Shown: positions 46,006-54,625 of the stretch, piece by piece
Layout: the number at the start of each line of letters is the position of its first letter
Position numbering within the stretch: the first letter of the stretch is position 1
Assembly (NCBI RefSeq): GCF_040958095.1
Contig: NC_091227.1
Span: 21,623,178 to 21,687,177, forward strand
DNA: 64,000 bases
Source of the DNA: Procambarus clarkii
Taxonomy: Eukaryota > Arthropoda > Malacostraca > Decapoda > Cambaridae
Direction of reading: 5' to 3'
The notes under the pieces: generated by a model
What the model was told of the DNA's origin: nothing
Databases searched by the model: none
What the model saw: the letters and a program-made list of their open reading frames with translations, nothing else
Program-made: the position numbers and the translations under genes

Positions 46006-46021
46006 GTGGTGGTGGTGGTGG

Positions 46022-46107
46022 GCGGGTGTTGTGGCAGAGTGGTCTTAGGTTGCGTGGGGTCCAGCCTCACCCCCACACACACCTGTGTGTGGGGGTGATG
46101 CCCAAAT
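46022..46107. other. array-to-LINE junction with a near-perfect palindrome
   Basis: TCACCCCCACACACA (46067-46081) and its exact reverse complement (46084-46098) are separated by only CC. It lies between the giant array and the LINE tail. Confidence 0.85.
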
Positions 46108-46340
46108 GAGCCACAGAGATATTAGAAAGAACTTTTTTAGTGTCAGAGTGGTTGACAAATGGAATGCATTAGGAAGTGATGTGGTGGAGGCTGACTCCAT
46201 ACACAGAATATGGAGATATGATATGATAGAGATATGATAGAGCCCAGTAGGCTCAGGAACCTGTACACCTGTTGATTGACAGTTGAGAGGCGGGACCAAA
46301 GAGCCAGAGCTCAACCCCCCGCAAGTACAACTAGGTGAGT
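46108..46340 (+). mobile_element. CR1-like LINE 3' end with C-terminal coding box
   Basis: Bases 46125-46205 translate to RKNFFSVRVVDKWNALGS, then DVVEADSIH, the last conserved box of CR1/Jockey reverse transcriptases (NFFSxRVVxxWNxLPxxVVxAxS). The 3' UTR follows: ATAGAGCCCAGTAGGCTCAG, GAGGCGGGACCAAAGAGCCA, then CAACTAGGTGAGTAC. Related tails are at 13855, 15085, 26093 and 55368. It is severely 5'-truncated. Confidence 0.88.
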
Positions 46341-46882
46341 ACACCTCCAGCAGGCTCCCCATAGTCCATCTTCACTATCTGATCAACCCAACTGTTGGGG
46401 GACTTACAGTAACATTGCCAACTTATTCACTCTTGTGTTCATGCTGTTATCCTCATAAAGCATCCGGAGTCTGTCAGTGCAGACTACTGATCACGTGCCT
46501 CTGTATGACTAACCATCCTGTGTGATGGAGATTTTTAGCATCACGTAGCTAGCTAACTTTTTGACACACTGTACTCCCCCTTCATATAATTTGAATTGTT
46601 AATTTTATCTCGAAGGGCGGGTTTATTGGGCAGCGGCACGTGAGTGGACACACCGCCATAGCAGCATGTAGGGCTGTTCATCCTGTCACTTCATATAGTC
46701 TAGGGCAGCTGCACAAATGCACTTGTACCTAAATGTATTAAACAAAACAACTGTTGATGACTGATGATCGCAGTCTGACGTAGGCATCTCATCCTAGTTG
46801 ACCTGACGTAATATTCCCATCCCAGTTGAGATGAGTTGACCAGGCATCTCATCCCAGGTAACCTTCGGAGGGAAGGGAGTGG
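46341..46882. other. no gene recognised
   Basis: Unique DNA; a short repeated CATCTCATCC(C/T)AGTTGA word occurs at 46785-46860. Confidence 0.5.
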
Positions 46883-46995
46883 AATTGCAGATGAGGAGTC
46901 ACAATAACGTGGCTGAAAAATGTTGACCAGACCACACACTAGAAAGTGAAGAGACGACGACGTTTCGGTCCGTCCTGGACCATTCTCAAGTCGAT
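46883..46995 (-). mobile_element. Penelope-like terminal repeat, single arm
   Basis: GAGTCACAATAACGTGGCTG, GTTGACCAGACCACACACTA, GACGACGACGTTTCGGTCCG and TCCTGGACCATTCTCAAGTC are in order. On the minus strand this gives the GGTCC-loop-GGACC-GAAAC fold. It is the least diverged single copy here. Confidence 0.8.
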
Positions 46996-47002
46996 TGGAG
47001 TG

Positions 47003-47510
47003 GAGTTATCAGGGGACAGCGCCTTGCCATTACGACTATACAGCACTTGGAAGGGGTCAGGATAAGGGTTTGGGATGGGTTGGGGAAGGAGCTTCGGAGG
47101 TGCTTGTCAAGTTTGAGTTTAAATTCAGGCGTTTGTTAGTAAGAGTTAATGGGTCCTTCAAGTCTATATAGCAATCTTGAGACTTTGAGCTTACCTTGAG
47201 ATGATTTCGGGGCTTAGCGACCTCGCGGCTCGATCGTCGACCAGGCTTCCTCGGTGCTGGACTCTTGCTATCTTGCAGCGTGTGTTCACTAAACCCAACA
47301 TTTCAGTGTGCTGTTGTGCACGTTCCTTCATGCCGTTGATGCTCATACAGGTGTTCCTTTGGGCACCTGTTGCACCACTACTTTTTAAGGCAAGTGTTTG
47401 GGCACCATTCCTTACCCCCCGTCCCATCCCAAATCCTTATCTTGACTCCTTGCAAGTGCTATATAGTCGTAATGGCTTGGCGCTTTCCCCCGATAGTTCC
47501 CTCCCTCCCT
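47003..47510. repeat. inverted pair of a dispersed repeat
   Basis: Left arm 47003-47090 (GTTATCAGGGGACAGCGCCT, TGCCATTACGACTATACAGC, GGTCAGGATAAGG) is inverted at 47385-47510 (CCTTATCTTGACTCCTTGCA, ATATAGTCGTAATGGCTTGG, CCCCGATAGTTCCC). The intervening 300 bp contains a SINE tail. Confidence 0.75.
47190..47255 (-). mobile_element. SINE 3' tail fragment
   Basis: TACCTTGAGATGATTTCGGG, GCTTAGCGACC and TCGTCGACCAGGC match the tail of the SINE family in reverse. It lies between the arms of the inverted pair. Confidence 0.75.
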
Positions 47511-47974
47511 CTGACGTTTTCACATATGGTTTGATGTTCTGTTTAAGGACCTTTTTTGTGAGGGGGGGGGGGTTCTGGTCTGTATTTCATCCTGGAATTG
47601 TGTATTCTTGCGCTGGGGTTCAATTGAACAGTTACCATTCGCCTGTTTCAATTTTCTCATTTCCCCTCTCCCGTCTATTTCTCATCCCTCCCCTCCTCCT
47701 TCCCCCAACTCCTCAATTTCCCCTCATGAATTGTAAACAATCTTGTCGCTTTGACCTTTGACTCGGGTTAAAGAGAGGTCAGGCTCTTCAACTCCCACCT
47801 TGGGCTCTAGGTCGGCCTCCAGGAGACAAGGAGGAAGTTTGTGGCCCTTGAGGTCAAGGGTCACCAGAGTAGGGGTCAGGGGTGGGTATTATCAGTGTAG
47901 GGGGAGGGGGGAGGGGATGGAGCAGTTTGCACTATGGCGCTTACATGTGCACTATGGCGCTTACCAGCCCGGAC
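47511..47974. other. no gene recognised
   Basis: CT-rich unique DNA with G/C runs near 47561 and 47900. Open frames overlap low-complexity stretches. Confidence 0.45.
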
Positions 47975-48140
47975 CAACCGGGCTGTGGTGGGTATGTGGG
48001 CCTGCGGGCCGCTCCAAGCAACAGCCTGGTGGACCAAACTCTCACAAGTCGAGCCTGGCCTCGGGCCGGGCTTGGGGAGTAGAAGAACTCCCAGAACCCC
48101 ATCAACCCCATCAACATGCTCCCCCTGCAAGCCCCATACG
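47970..48140 (+). repeat. hairpin-bearing dispersed repeat, longest copy
   Basis: GGACCAACCGGGCTGTGGTG, GCCGCTCCAAGCAACAGCCT, GGTGGACCAAACTC and CGAGCCTGGCCTCGGGCCGG in order. The two ends of the first part pair (ACCAACCGGGCTG with CAGCCTGGTGGACC). Other copies: 54555-54625, 57150-57305 and 58905-58960. It is SINE-like but lacks clear A and B boxes. Confidence 0.65.
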
Positions 48141-48643
48141 TCCTCTAGCAAAGCCATTTGCGCCCCCCCCCCTAACCCCGGCACCCCCTGTAACCAAATA
48201 TTTACGTATGGACATTTGAACCAAGTTTCTGTAATATTATGTCAGGTCTTTATATAAGAAGAAATAGTCCGAGTACACAAGGGAGGTGTCCAGCCCTTGG
48301 TAAACAAACTATAGATAGAAAAACAAACTATAGGAGAAAAATTATCCATACAGCCCAGGCCAACACGGATGCTGAGGTGGAAGAGCCTGCCTTTGGCAGT
48401 TCCTCAATCATTATACCAAATTTTGGGGAAGGATTAGGGCAACCCCAAATGCAGAGGTTGTATAATACGAAGTATGTGAAGGTATTTGGTAATCTATGGA
48501 GTCCGCCCATAAAATGAGATCCAAGAGAATAACTGGCACATTAAGGGGCGATGGATGTTAAATGTGCTTGCAAGCAGGACACAAAGATTAACAGTTAAGC
48601 CAAGAAACCCAAATGGGAGAAGAGTGGATGGTGTGTGCATGAA
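48141..48643. other. no recognised element; one 92-codon open frame
   Basis: A + strand frame, 48239-48517, has mixed composition but no recognisable motif. I do not support it as a gene. Confidence 0.35.
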
Positions 48644-48893
48644 GAGCCGGTCGGCAGAGCGGACAGCACACTGGACTTGTGATCCTGTGGTCCCGGGTTC
48701 GATCCCGGGCGCCGGCGAGAAACAATAGCCAGAGTTTCTTTCACCCTATGCCCCTGTTACCTAGCAGTAAAATAGGTACCTGGGTGTTAGCCAGCTGTCA
48801 CGGGCTGCTTTCTGGGGGTGGAGGCCTGGTCGAGGACCGGGCCGCGGGGACACTAAAAAGCCCCGAAATCATCTCAAGATAACCTCAAGAAGA
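48644..48893 (+). mobile_element. tRNA-derived SINE, best full-length copy
   Basis: The tRNA-like head includes an A-box-like TCGGCAGAGCGG (48651-48662), CTGGACTTGTGATCC as anticodon-arm remnant and a good B box GGTTCGATCCC (48696-48706). The body has GGCGAGAAACAATAGCCAG, CACCCTATGCCCCTGTTACC, GGTACCTGGGTGTTAGCCAG and GGAGGCCTGGTCGAGGACCG. The tail is CCCCGAAATCATCTCAAGAT and AACCTCAAGAAGA. Such heads carry the internal RNA polymerase III promoter. It encodes nothing. Confidence 0.9.
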
Positions 48894-48908
48894 AGATGAA
48901 GGCGCCGC

Positions 48909-49092
48909 TCCCGCACCTCACCTCTCATCCTCACCTCTCTCACCCTCACCTCTCTCATCCTCACCTCTCTCACCCTCACCTCTCTCACCCTCACCTCTCT
49001 CACCCTCACCTCTCTCACCCTCACCTCTCTCACCCTCACCTCTCTCACCCTCACCTCTCTCACCCTCACCTCTCTCACCCTCACCTCTCACC
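48909..49092. repeat. 15-bp minisatellite, ~12 copies
   Basis: Unit CCTCACCTCTCTCAC, starting directly after the SINE tail. Confidence 0.96.
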
Positions 49093-49107
49093 TCAACCAA
49101 AAAATAC

Positions 49108-49312
49108 AAATCATATTGTCGTGTCATGTTTGGAACACGCTTCAAGACGCCCAACCCACACGTCTCGAACTGAAAGAATTTGTTTCGCTCCGTGCAGGAC
49201 CATTATCAGGTGGAGTTGATAATGGTTCTGGACGGACCGAAAAGTCGTCAAATCTTTTATTTTCACATTCGTGGGTTGGGTGTCTAATTTTCTGCCTCAT
49301 TATTGCGACATT
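49108..49312. mobile_element. Penelope-like fold-back element, second subfamily
   Basis: Outer inverted ends CGCCCAACCCACACG (left) and CGTGGGTTGGGTGTC (right) enclose two arms meeting near 49205. Each arm has an ACCATTATCA / TGATAATGGT core next to a (C)GGACCGAAA-type word. The topology is the same as at 25517-25724, with hammerhead-like cores facing each other in the centre, but the outer arms differ. Confidence 0.72.
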
Positions 49313-49574
49313 TTGCACCATTCCAAAAATATTGAAATAATATACGAACACGCAAGAATATTGCCTCAAATGGAGAGTGAAAAACTTGAACAGACATCAG
49401 GCATTCCAGCGGCCAACAGAAAACATTCCACTGAAAGTTTCCAGGTACCGATACACGGAAAGATCGAGGAACTCAAAACTGGGCAGAGGATACAAGCGGA
49501 ACAATGTCCTACCTTGAGGATTTCCGCTTCCGCTTGTCCTGATGTAACACACACAACAGGATCTGGGAGTCCTG

Positions 49575-49822
49575 GGGCCAGATTCACGAAAGCACTTACG
49601 AACCTGTACATCTTTTCTCAATCTTAGGCGGCTTTGTTTACAATTATTAAACAGTTAATGAGCTCCGAAGCACCAGGAGGCTGTTTATAACAATAACAAC
49701 AGTTGATTGGCAAGTTTTCATGCTTGTAAACTGTTTAATAAATGTAACCAAAGCCGTCAAAGATTGAGGAAAGATGTACACGTTCGTAAGTGCTCGCGTA
49801 ACTGCTTTCGTGAATCTGGGCC
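49575..49822. mobile_element. MITE with long terminal inverted repeats, full copy
   Basis: Starts GGGCCAGATTCACGAAAGCA and ends in the inverted TGCTTTCGTGAATCTGGGCC. Inner arms also pair: TGTACATCTTTTCTCAATCT with AGATTGAGGAAAGATGTACA, and ATTATTAAACAGTT with AACTGTTTAATAAAT. The whole 248-bp element folds on itself. A CTG (or CCTG) direct repeat flanks it. It has no coding capacity and needs a transposase supplied elsewhere. Confidence 0.85.
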
Positions 49823-50134
49823 CTGGTGTCAGACGACCGTGATAGTGGCGGGTGTGAGAATGTTCGCCAGGGGACGCCACCATGATGCTTCACACCACTG
49901 GTTGTGTCAACTAGTGTTCAAATGAGTGGTTGAGTCGTGCCTGGGATGGTGTGTGGTGCTCAGGTGGCCTCTGAGGGCGGGAAAGATAGCAGGAGGATAG
50001 CAGGACACATGTACAGTATGGGTGTACTAGGTAAAACACTTCATGTATTGAAGCCGTTTTGTAAGTACTCAAAATGTACCTGTATATTCTCTCTAGAAGG
50101 GAGACGAGAGAGGTGTCGTATTCCCCTCCCTCCC
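49823..50134. other. no gene recognised
   Basis: Unique DNA with a GATAGCAGGAGGATAGCAGG duplication near 49986-50005. Confidence 0.5.
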
Positions 50135-50232
50135 TCTCTCCTTCCTTCCTTCCTTCCTTCCTTCCTTCCTTCCTTCCTTCCTTCCTTCCTTCCTTCCTTC
50201 CTTCCTTCCTTCCTTCCTTCCTTCCTTCCCTC
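50135..50232. repeat. (TTCC)n microsatellite
   Basis: About 24 TTCC units followed by CCT-rich sequence to 50400. Confidence 0.97.
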
Positions 50233-50500
50233 CCTCCTCCTCTCAGCTATTCATAGTCCTCGTCCACGACCTCCTTACCCAAGGTTCTTCTCCCTCGTCC
50301 TCTCCATCCTCATTTTTTCTTCATCGTCCCTGTCATCTTACTCCTCCCACGTTCTCCCTCGTCCTACTCCTCCTCCTGCTCCTCGTCCTCCAGAGTGCCA
50401 GCCCCGGGCCTGATCCCCCTGGCACCACCAACCTCTCCATCTCCCGAGGCAATTTCCGGCCCTTCTCTCCTGCCTCTCTCATTTACTCCTGTTTTTCCGC

Positions 50501-50624
<124 letters not shown>

Positions 50625-50734
50625 GGCCATTATGGCACTGTGGCCGTCATAAATGGCCTAATATGGCGCCGGTGTGGCCCATCCTTGTTTACATCTGTCT
50701 TTTGCAAGTTCATGTTAGTGACCCCTTCCTCAGT

Positions 50735-50890
50735 GAGGCTCTAGGATGGCTCTGTGAGGCTCTAGGGTGGGCCGCTGGGGTTCTAAGTGGCCCAGTACGA
50801 CGCTAGGATGGCTCGATGGGGTTCTAGGGTGGGCCGCTGGGGTTCTAAGTGGCCCAGTGTGACTCCTAGGGTGGCCCAGTGTGGCCCGGG
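50735..50890. repeat. degenerate short tandem repeat
   Basis: GGGTGGGCCGCTGGGGTTCT then AAGTGGCCCAGT occurs twice (about 50764 and 50826), with related GCTCTAGGATGGCTC words between. Confidence 0.8.
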
Positions 50891-51101
50891 CAGGGACTGA
50901 TAGCGTAATATTGATCGAGGTGCTGGGAGTGGATTTGATCACCCTCAACCACCACCACCACGGAAAACTCTGGCCCTGCCTCTGGCCTAGTGGGGAAGGG
51001 AAAGGGGGTAGAGGGGCGGGGAAGGAAGGGGGAGAGATGCCCAAGAAGGCTTCGAGAACACGCGATAGGGCGAGAGTGGTGTTTGTGTTAAGGGGGGAGG
51101 G

Positions 51102-51260
51102 GTGTTGAACGACCGTCTGAGGAGACGAGGAGGTGGTGGGGGGGGGAGGGTGTTGAACGACCGTCTGAGGAAGAGGGGTGTCGAGCGATCATCTAAAGTG
51201 GGGAAGTGTTGAACGACTGTGGATGATGGATGTTGAATGGCTATTTAAGGGGGGGGAGGA
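51102..51260. repeat. degenerate repeat of TGTTGAACGACCGTCTGAGG
   Basis: Four or five increasingly diverged copies are separated by G-rich spacers. Confidence 0.75.
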
Positions 51261-51410
51261 AGATGGGGTCTTGAACGGCCATCTAAGGAAGAGGGTTGTG
51301 AAACTACCTACTAAGCCCTAAGGATTACGAATGTGGAACAACCATTAGGGCTGTGAGACGGCAGTCTATGGAAATAGCCACTTGTAATTATCAAAAGAGG
51401 AAGTTCAAGA

Positions 51411-51931
51411 ACGTTTATTGAGACACGAAAATACATCTCAAAGGGATAAAGTAGCTTAGGCTATTTCTACCCCCCAGGGACAGGGGAAGGGGTGGAACTG
51501 TAACCTAGGGGGTTGGGGGGTATGGAACGATACTACAGGGAGTGGAGTTTTTTTTTTTTTTTTGCAGGGATATTCCTGCGCGGGCCCCAAGCCTCTGGCT
51601 GACCCACTAAGTGTTACTTGTTTCTGTTTTACTTGGGCGGAGTATGAGTATTTATGACTCGTATGGTCGCTTCAGTAGGATTTTGTCCCATGTGTTTAAC
51701 AACTTCTTCTGCTCTGTTGAATCTTAGTTGTAATCTTAACGGGTTTGTAACTGTGCACTGTGTTAGATAATGTTCCAGTGGTCTGTCGGGCATTTCTCCA
51801 CAGTGTTGACATTTCCTCTCATCTTCCGGAACCTGTAAGCCTATTTCCCATGCACGTGGGTATCCAAGCCTGATGCGATGTAGGAGTGAAGTTGATCGAC
51901 AATCTACAGGGGGAGTGAAGTTGATCGACAA
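51411..51931 (-). mobile_element. LINE 3' end with C-terminal coding remnant
   Basis: On the minus strand an open frame (51931-51629) reads SLLHRIRLGYPRAWEIG, then KCQHCGEMPDRPLEHYLTQC, followed by a basic tail and stop. This CX2C...HX4C finger after an RIRLGY box is the usual C-terminus of many arthropod LINE reverse-transcriptase or RNase H polyproteins. The 3' UTR carries AATAGCCTAAGCTACTTTAT, CCCTTTGAG and CTCAATAAACG, matching the short insertion at 10471-10596. A T run at 51550-51564 interrupts it. The 5' side is lost in the 29-bp repeat. Confidence 0.8.
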
Positions 51932-52052
51932 TCTACAGGGGGAGTGAAGTTGATCGACAATCTACAGGGGGAGTGAAGTTGATCGACAATCTACAGGGGG
52001 AGTGAAGTTGATCGACAATCTACAGGGGGAGTGAAGTTGATCGACAATCTAC
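51885..52052. repeat. 29-bp minisatellite derived from LINE coding sequence, ~6 copies
   Basis: Unit AGTGAAGTTGATCGACAATC plus TACAGGGGG, all but identical. The first unit lies inside the open LINE frame, where its minus strand encodes PPVDCRSTSLL. Confidence 0.92.
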
Positions 52053-52059
52053 AGGGAAG

Positions 52060-52442
52060 ATGAGTGTGGACAGACCACACAGGAGAGAGAGAGAGAGGGA
52101 GGGGGGGGGGGGGTGAAGGGGCTACACAAAGGGTGGCCATAGGATGCGTTATTCATGTTAACACAAGTGGAGTGACCATCTGGGGGATGACTGAGACAAG
52201 GCGCCGGACACCTCCAACACCACCACTCTCATTATGGACACTATAATAGTGGTAGTCACTACTACTACTACTACTATGTCTCAGTAGTAGTAATGTCTCA
52301 GGTGTTAATCAACAAGCAGTAAACACCTGCGTTATTAACAATTGACAATTAAAGTAATAATATTTGTATACAAATTAGCGCTGGTGGTATTTTGATGTCA
52401 GTGTTTTGTTGAAGTCTCAACCAGTTCTCAGCTGACTGCCAT
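52060..52442. other. no gene; G run and (TAC)n
   Basis: A G run at 52100-52112. ACTACTACTACTACTACTA and a facing TAGTAGTAAT word (52255-52300) can form a small hairpin. Confidence 0.55.
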
Positions 52443-52690
52443 GTCCCCGTGGCTCAGTGGTCCAGGCGTTTCGCAAGCGCTTTGGCCTGGGTTCGTATCC
52501 TGGTCGCAGAGGATTGACTGGGCGCCAATCCTTAACTATAAGCTCCGTTAACTCAGCAGTGAATGGGTACCTAGTTGTTAAACGATTTGGCGGTGTCGTA
52601 TTCCTGGGCAAAATTAAGTTTAAGGACCTGCGAGAAACGCTACGCGTGCTGGCTGGCTGTACAAGAATGTATGATCTCTTGTGTGTAAAC
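52443..52690 (+). mobile_element. tRNA-derived SINE, third subfamily
   Basis: Head CCGTGGCTCAGTGGTCCAGG (A box) and GGGTTCGTATCCTGG (B box), then GACTGGGCGCCAATCC, GGGTACCTAGTTGTTAAAC, GGCGGTGTCGTATTCCTGGG and GCGAGAAACGCTACGCGTGC. An older copy is at 6680-6858. Confidence 0.85.
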
Positions 52691-52773
52691 ATTGACTCAT
52701 AAAGGAAAATGTTTTCACGGGAAACTCTAGTAATTTTAAAAGTATAATAGTTTGTATTGAAGTGAGGGGTGAG

Positions 52774-52880
52774 CAGGGAGGGGAGGGAGAGGTGAGAGGG
52801 AGATGAGGAAGAGAGGTGAGAGGGAGATGAGGAAGAGAGGTGAGAGGGAGATGAGGAAGAGAGGTGAGAGGGAGGAAGAG
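52774..52880. repeat. 24-bp purine minisatellite, ~4 copies
   Basis: Unit GAGAGGGAGATGAGGAAGAG plus AGGT. Purine-rich sequence continues to 53440 with no other feature. Confidence 0.93.
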
Positions 52881-53452
52881 AGATGAGGGGAGAGGAGTAG
52901 TGAGAGGAAGAGACAACAGGAAGACATGTGAGGGGGGTGGCCAGGGAGGGGGAAGAGAGATGAAGGGAGAACAGCATGAAGAGAGGGAGGGAGGGTAAGA
53001 AGACGGTGAGAGCAGTGAGGGGAAGAGATGAAGACAGAGGAGTGAGGGGAAGAGTGGTGAGGGGAGAAGCATGGCGAGGACAGAGAGGCGAGGGAGAGGA
53101 AGAGAGGTCAGGGGAACATGTTGGTGAATGTCAAGTATATTGGTTGAGAGGAAGCAGGATGGATGGATGGAAGGGGAGAGGAAAGGCCTGAGGGGGGAAG
53201 AGGGGTTGCTGAGGGGAGACAGCCCCCTCCTCCCTCTAAGCCAATGTAAAGGTGGAAGTAGCGTGAAGCTGAGGCAATGTCTGGGGGGGGGGTGAGGGGC
53301 TAGACAAGATGGGGGAATGTGAGGGGTAAGGTATGAGGGGAGGGCTGCTGGGGAAGAGGGGAAGGTAAGGGGAATCACAAAGGCTTAACAGGTAAGTGAA
53401 ACACGAGGAGCTGGCAGGTGAAAGCCAGTAGGGAGAGGGGGGGGGGTGTCTA

Positions 53453-53800
53453 TGGGACCACGAGGGGACCCACGAGGGGACCACGAGGGGACCACGAGGG
53501 GACCACGAAGGGACCACGAAGGTTATCTTGAGATGATTTCGGGGCTTTAGTATCCCCGCGGCCCGGTCCTCGACCAGGCATCCACCCCCAGGAAGCAGCC
53601 CGTGACAGCTGACTAACACCCAGGTACCTATTTTACTGCTAGGTAACAGGGGCATAGGGTGAAAGAAACTCTGCCCAATGTTTCTCGCCGACGCCTGGGA
53701 TCGAACCCGGGAACCACTGGATCACAAGTCCAGCGTGCTGTCCGCTCGGCCTACCGGCTTCGAGGGGACCACGAGGGGACCACGAGGGGACCACGAGCCG
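53453..53800. repeat. GGGACCACGAG repeat, split by a SINE
   Basis: About six 11- to 12-bp units at 53453-53520 and three more at 53763-53800 flank the SINE at 53521-53762. Confidence 0.9.
53521..53762 (-). mobile_element. tRNA-derived SINE, full length
   Basis: Minus strand: GCCGGTAGGCCGAGCGGACA head, CTGGACTTGTGATCCAGTGG, B box GGGTTCGATCCC, GGCGAGAAACATTGGGCAG, GGTACCTGGGTGTTAGTCAG and the CCCCGAAATCATCTCAAGAT tail. The anticodon-arm remnant CTGGA/TCCAG still pairs. Very close to the 48644 copy. Confidence 0.9.
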
Positions 53801-54226
53801 TGACTGACAAGGGGAAGAATAATAAAGGTTGTGGTCAACGCCGGTAAATTCCTTGACAAAAGACTTGACAACATGAGTGGATGCAGCCAGTGTTGCCAGA
53901 TGGTCTCGCCTTAATATTTGGAGGCTTCAGGTGTCCACGTTCTAGGTATCAACCCTCAAACCGGTTCTCACACAAGCAAAACTAATACTATTCCACCTCA
54001 TACAAACCGGTTCATCAGAGACACAACCAACAAGTCATCCAATAACACACAAGGTGTTTGTATAAGGGTATGAGCACTTGTAAAGGTGTGAGAATTATAA
54101 TGTCTGGCAGGTGAGTCAAAAGGACTGGAGGTAAGGGCGGGTAACTCTTATTGGAGGTGTCAGGCAGGTAAGTCACAGCGGTGAGGGACGAATATTACTG
54201 GCATGGTGACAGGTGTTCACTGTTGC
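53801..54226. other. no gene recognised
   Basis: Unique DNA; short frames only. Confidence 0.5.
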
Positions 54227-54276
54227 TGGCTGGCTGGCTGGCTGGTTGGTTGGCTGGTTGGTTGGTTGGCTGGCTG

Positions 54277-54325
<49 letters not shown>

Positions 54326-54330
54326 TTGGT

Positions 54331-54369
<39 letters not shown>

Positions 54370-54370
54370 T

Positions 54371-54413
<43 letters not shown>

Positions 54414-54497
54414 TTGGTTGGTTGGCTGGCTGGCTGGTTGGTTGGCTGGCTGGTTGGTTGGCTGGCTGGTTGGTTGGCTGGCTGGCTGGCTGGCTGC
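54227..54497. repeat. (GGCT)n/(GGTT)n tetranucleotide array
   Basis: About 68 GGCT units with interspersed GGTT. Open frames reading LAGW on both strands are by-products. Confidence 0.98.
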
Positions 54498-54554
54498 AAC
54501 AATGTTGGTTCCGGTATATAAACGACCACCCCGCGTCTCTTGTCAGTTGGCCTC

Positions 54555-54625
54555 CTGGTTGGTGGTCTGGTCAACCAGGCTGTTAGACGCAGCTGTTCGC
54601 ATCTGACGTATGAATCACAACCTGT
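54555..54625 (+). repeat. hairpin-bearing dispersed repeat, fragment
   Basis: GGTCTGGTCAACCAGGCTGT, TAGACGCAGCTGTTCGC and GAATCACAACCTG belong to the family described at 47970-48140. Confidence 0.55.

Larger units (their letters stand above)
32796..46021. repeat. giant ~53-bp minisatellite, roughly 250 copies
   Basis: Each unit has a variable G-rich half, GGGG(TGG)n AGGGTG, and an almost invariant C-rich half, CTGCTCCACTCCCCACCC plus TGCTTCCT. The standard length is 53 bp. Common variants drop one TGC (GGGTGCCC for GGGTGCTGCCC), change the number of TGG triplets, or have TGGGTG for AGGGTG; nearly all differ by multiples of three bases. No unit carries a stop codon on either strand, so all six frames stay open for more than 11 kb. 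From 32796 to about 34730 units carry many single-base indels; after that they are clean. The unit has no ATG or splice context and I regard it as non-coding. Confidence 0.98.

Noticed and set aside
31474-46109. Very long open frames (3,800-4,800 codons) as giant genes
   Set aside because: They are produced by a stop-free tandem unit, exist in all six frames at once, and some run through 500 N. No start context, domain or splice structure.
48239-48517. 92-codon frame as a small gene
   Set aside because: No recognisable motif, no promoter or splice evidence, and it sits between two repeats.
48644-48720. Functional tRNA gene
   Set aside because: A and B boxes are present but the cloverleaf is incomplete and the sequence continues into a SINE body shared by other copies.
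54173-54606. LAGW or SQPA repeat proteins
   Set aside because: Translations of a GGCT/GGTT tetranucleotide array.
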